Assembly: GCA_002500485.1 (NCBI GenBank)
Contig: DLRJ01000091.1
Location: 1-23,561, forward strand
Direction: 5' to 3'
Source: Dehalococcoidia bacterium UBA7891
GTDB taxonomy: Bacteria; Chloroflexota; Dehalococcoidia; Lucifugimonadales; UBA826
DNA length: 23,561 bases
Made by a program: the position numbers and the translations under genes. Shown piece by piece: positions 22,316 through 23,561 of the stretch. Under the pieces are notes generated by a model that had not been told where the DNA came from, ran no database searches, and saw only the letters and a list, made by a program, of their open reading frames with translations. Every line of letters starts with the position of its first letter. Positions within the stretch are counted from its first letter, which is position 1.

Positions 22316-23561
22316 ATGCCACCTGAAACTCAAGATAATTCTCCGCAAGATATGCAACAACTGCTAGAAGAGATGGATTTCAAGATTTTGAGGAGGGGAG
22401 AGGTTGTTGAAGGATCCGTGATGCGGGTGGACTCTGATGGAGTCTTTCTTGACATTGGGCACAAGGAAGAAGGATTTGTGCCGCTGGGTGAAATGAAAAC
22501 CATTAGCAAAGAAGAAATGGTGAAGCTCAGTGAAGGTGATTCTTTAATTGCCTTCGTAATGCGACCTGATTCTAAAGATGGCCCCATACTCTCGGTGGAC
22601 CGTGCTAGAGGGGAGGAAGGCTGGAGAGATATTCAAAAACTAATGGATCAAGACGAACCTGTTGAGGGCGTCATAGCAGGATTTAATCGGGGCGGGTGTA
22701 TTCTGGAAGTCGCCAATGTCCAAGGCTTCGTTCCGATGTCTCAACTAATAACTATTTCAAGAGATCTTTTTAAACAGGAATCCTCCGAGCCTGGTGGGGC
22801 AAATGTTTCAGAAGATACAATTGGAAAAGATTTGATCGGTAAAACCCTCACAGTTAAAGTGCTTGAGGTTAATAGATCTCGAAACAGGGCTATTTTTTCA
22901 GAGAGATCAGCTTTGCAAGAACAAAGGGATGAGCAGAAGGCTGAGCTTATTCAGAAATTAGAAGAGGGGGAAATTCGCAAAGGCATCGTAACTGGCATAA
23001 GTAATTTTGGTGCGTTTGTAGATTTGGGCGGTGCGGATGGACTTATCCACATTTCAGAGATGTCCTGGAGCATGGTTGGGTCTCCTGAGGATTTGGTAAA
23101 GGTGGGGGAAGAATTGGATGTGTATATCCTCCGGATAGACAGGGAGACAATGAAGATCGCTCTAAGCTTGCGCCGACTGCAACCGGAGCCTTGGGAAACC
23201 ATATTTGAAAGATATCAGGTTGGCGACGTTGTAGATGCAATTGTGACCAAGATAGCCAATTTTGGAGCCTTCGCCAGGCTGGAGGATTCAATAGAAGGCC
23301 TGATTCATATAACAGAACTCAGTGATGCAGTGATAACGAATCCCAATGAGGTTGTTAGTGAAGGGCAAGAAATCAAGGTAAAAATACTAAAGATTGAGAT
23401 GGAAAGAAAAAGACTTGGATTAAGTCTTAAACAAACCTCAGAAACACTTCCTCCTGAAGGATACATTTCTGAGGCTCCAGTCGAAGATCAGGAAGAAACA
23501 AAAGGTGACGATGGAAAAGAGGATAGTACACTTTCTTCTGATGTGACTGAACCTGATGCTG
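22316..23561 (+). CDS. rpsA: 30S ribosomal protein S1, 3' end outside window
   Basis: RNA-binding ribosomal protein built from OB-fold S1 repeats. Four repeats are visible from the chosen start: about 28-90 (GEVVEGSVMRVDSDGVFLDIG), 117-185 (EGVIAGFNRGGCILEV), 221-290 (RKGIVTGISNFGAFVDLGGADGLIHISEMSW) and 302-370 (VGDVVDAIVTKIANFGAFARL). An acidic, low-complexity tail follows and runs past the window end. Repeats three and four are the most typical, as in S1 of Gram-positive bacteria and Chloroflexota, shorter than the six-repeat E. coli protein. I chose the ATG at 22316 because GGAAG (22304-22308) is seven bases upstream. An in-frame ATG at 22295 without a ribosome-binding site would add seven residues. 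Confidence 0.93.
   Translation, partial: MPPETQDNSPQDMQQLLEEMDFKILRRGEVVEGSVMRVDSDGVFLDIGHKEEGFVPLGEMKTISKEEMVKLSEGDSLIAFVMRPDSKDGPILSVDRARGEEGWRDIQKLMDQDEPVEGVIAGFNRGGCILEVANVQGFVPMSQLITISRDLFKQESSEPGGANVSEDTIGKDLIGKTLTVKVLEVNRSRNRAIFSERSALQEQRDEQKAELIQKLEEGEIRKGIVTGISNFGAFVDLGGADGLIHISEMSWSMVGSPEDLVKVGEELDVYILRIDRETMKIALSLRRLQPEPWETIFERYQVGDVVDAIVTKIANFGAFARLEDSIEGLIHITELSDAVITNPNEVVSEGQEIKVKILKIEMERKRLGLSLKQTSETLPPEGYISEAPVEDQEETKGDDGKEDSTLSSDVTEPDA

Noticed and set aside
1..23561. CRISPR array, insertion sequence, phage, integrase or defence island
   Set aside because: No regularly spaced repeats, terminal inverted repeats with transposase, or recombinase-like reading frame was found; every sizeable stretch is explained by recognised genes.

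Overview
The window looks like a stretch of a streamlined, moderately AT-rich, free-living bacterial chromosome, most plausibly a marine Chloroflexota of the SAR202 type. This placement is an inference. It rests on an F420-dependent luciferase-like monooxygenase, several crotonases, M20 and M1 peptidases, a four-repeat ribosomal protein S1, an unlinked 5S rRNA gene, an alkyltransferase-like protein and frequent TTG/GTG starts. No insertion sequence, phage gene, integrase, CRISPR array or toxin-antitoxin pair was seen. Genes are tightly packed, and most transcription is on the minus strand.

Region by region (minus-strand blocks are given in order of transcription). (1) 3600-1: a promoter, tRNA-Ser(GCU), miaB, nadA and nadC (cut by the window edge), probably one transcript joining a tRNA, a tRNA-modifying enzyme and de novo NAD synthesis. 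(2) 7323-3858: a promoter, an atypical crotonase, a ketopantoate-reductase-family enzyme, an SDR lacking its catalytic Ser and Tyr, moaD and moaE. The moaD gene lacks any ATG/GTG/TTG start that would leave the fold intact. (3) An alkyltransferase-like gene at 7642-7349 diverges from a plus-strand set at 7779-12259: an acyl-CoA synthetase followed by two tandem M20 amidohydrolases. (4) 16344-12264: nitroreductase, a crotonase with both catalytic glutamates, and an M1 aminopeptidase. (5) 16517-17536, plus strand: the LLM oxidoreductase, divergent from the nitroreductase. (6) 20486-17544: tyrA-like, aroA and gmk. (7) 21754-20605: an A-type Fe-S carrier homologue with a Gly/Cys tail, a strong hairpin terminator, and a site-2-protease-family membrane peptidase. 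(8) 22029-23561, plus strand: a solitary 5S rRNA and the start of rpsA.

Much of this is housekeeping (NAD, molybdopterin, aromatic amino acids, GMP kinase, S1, 5S). The rest suggests heterotrophic use of amides, peptides and acyl compounds. The most unusual features are the 43-residue tail with nine cysteines on an A-type carrier that has lost its first cluster cysteine, the probable CTG start of moaD, and dehydrogenases (SDR and TyrA-like) with substituted catalytic residues. All functions are assigned from motifs read by eye; no database search was run.
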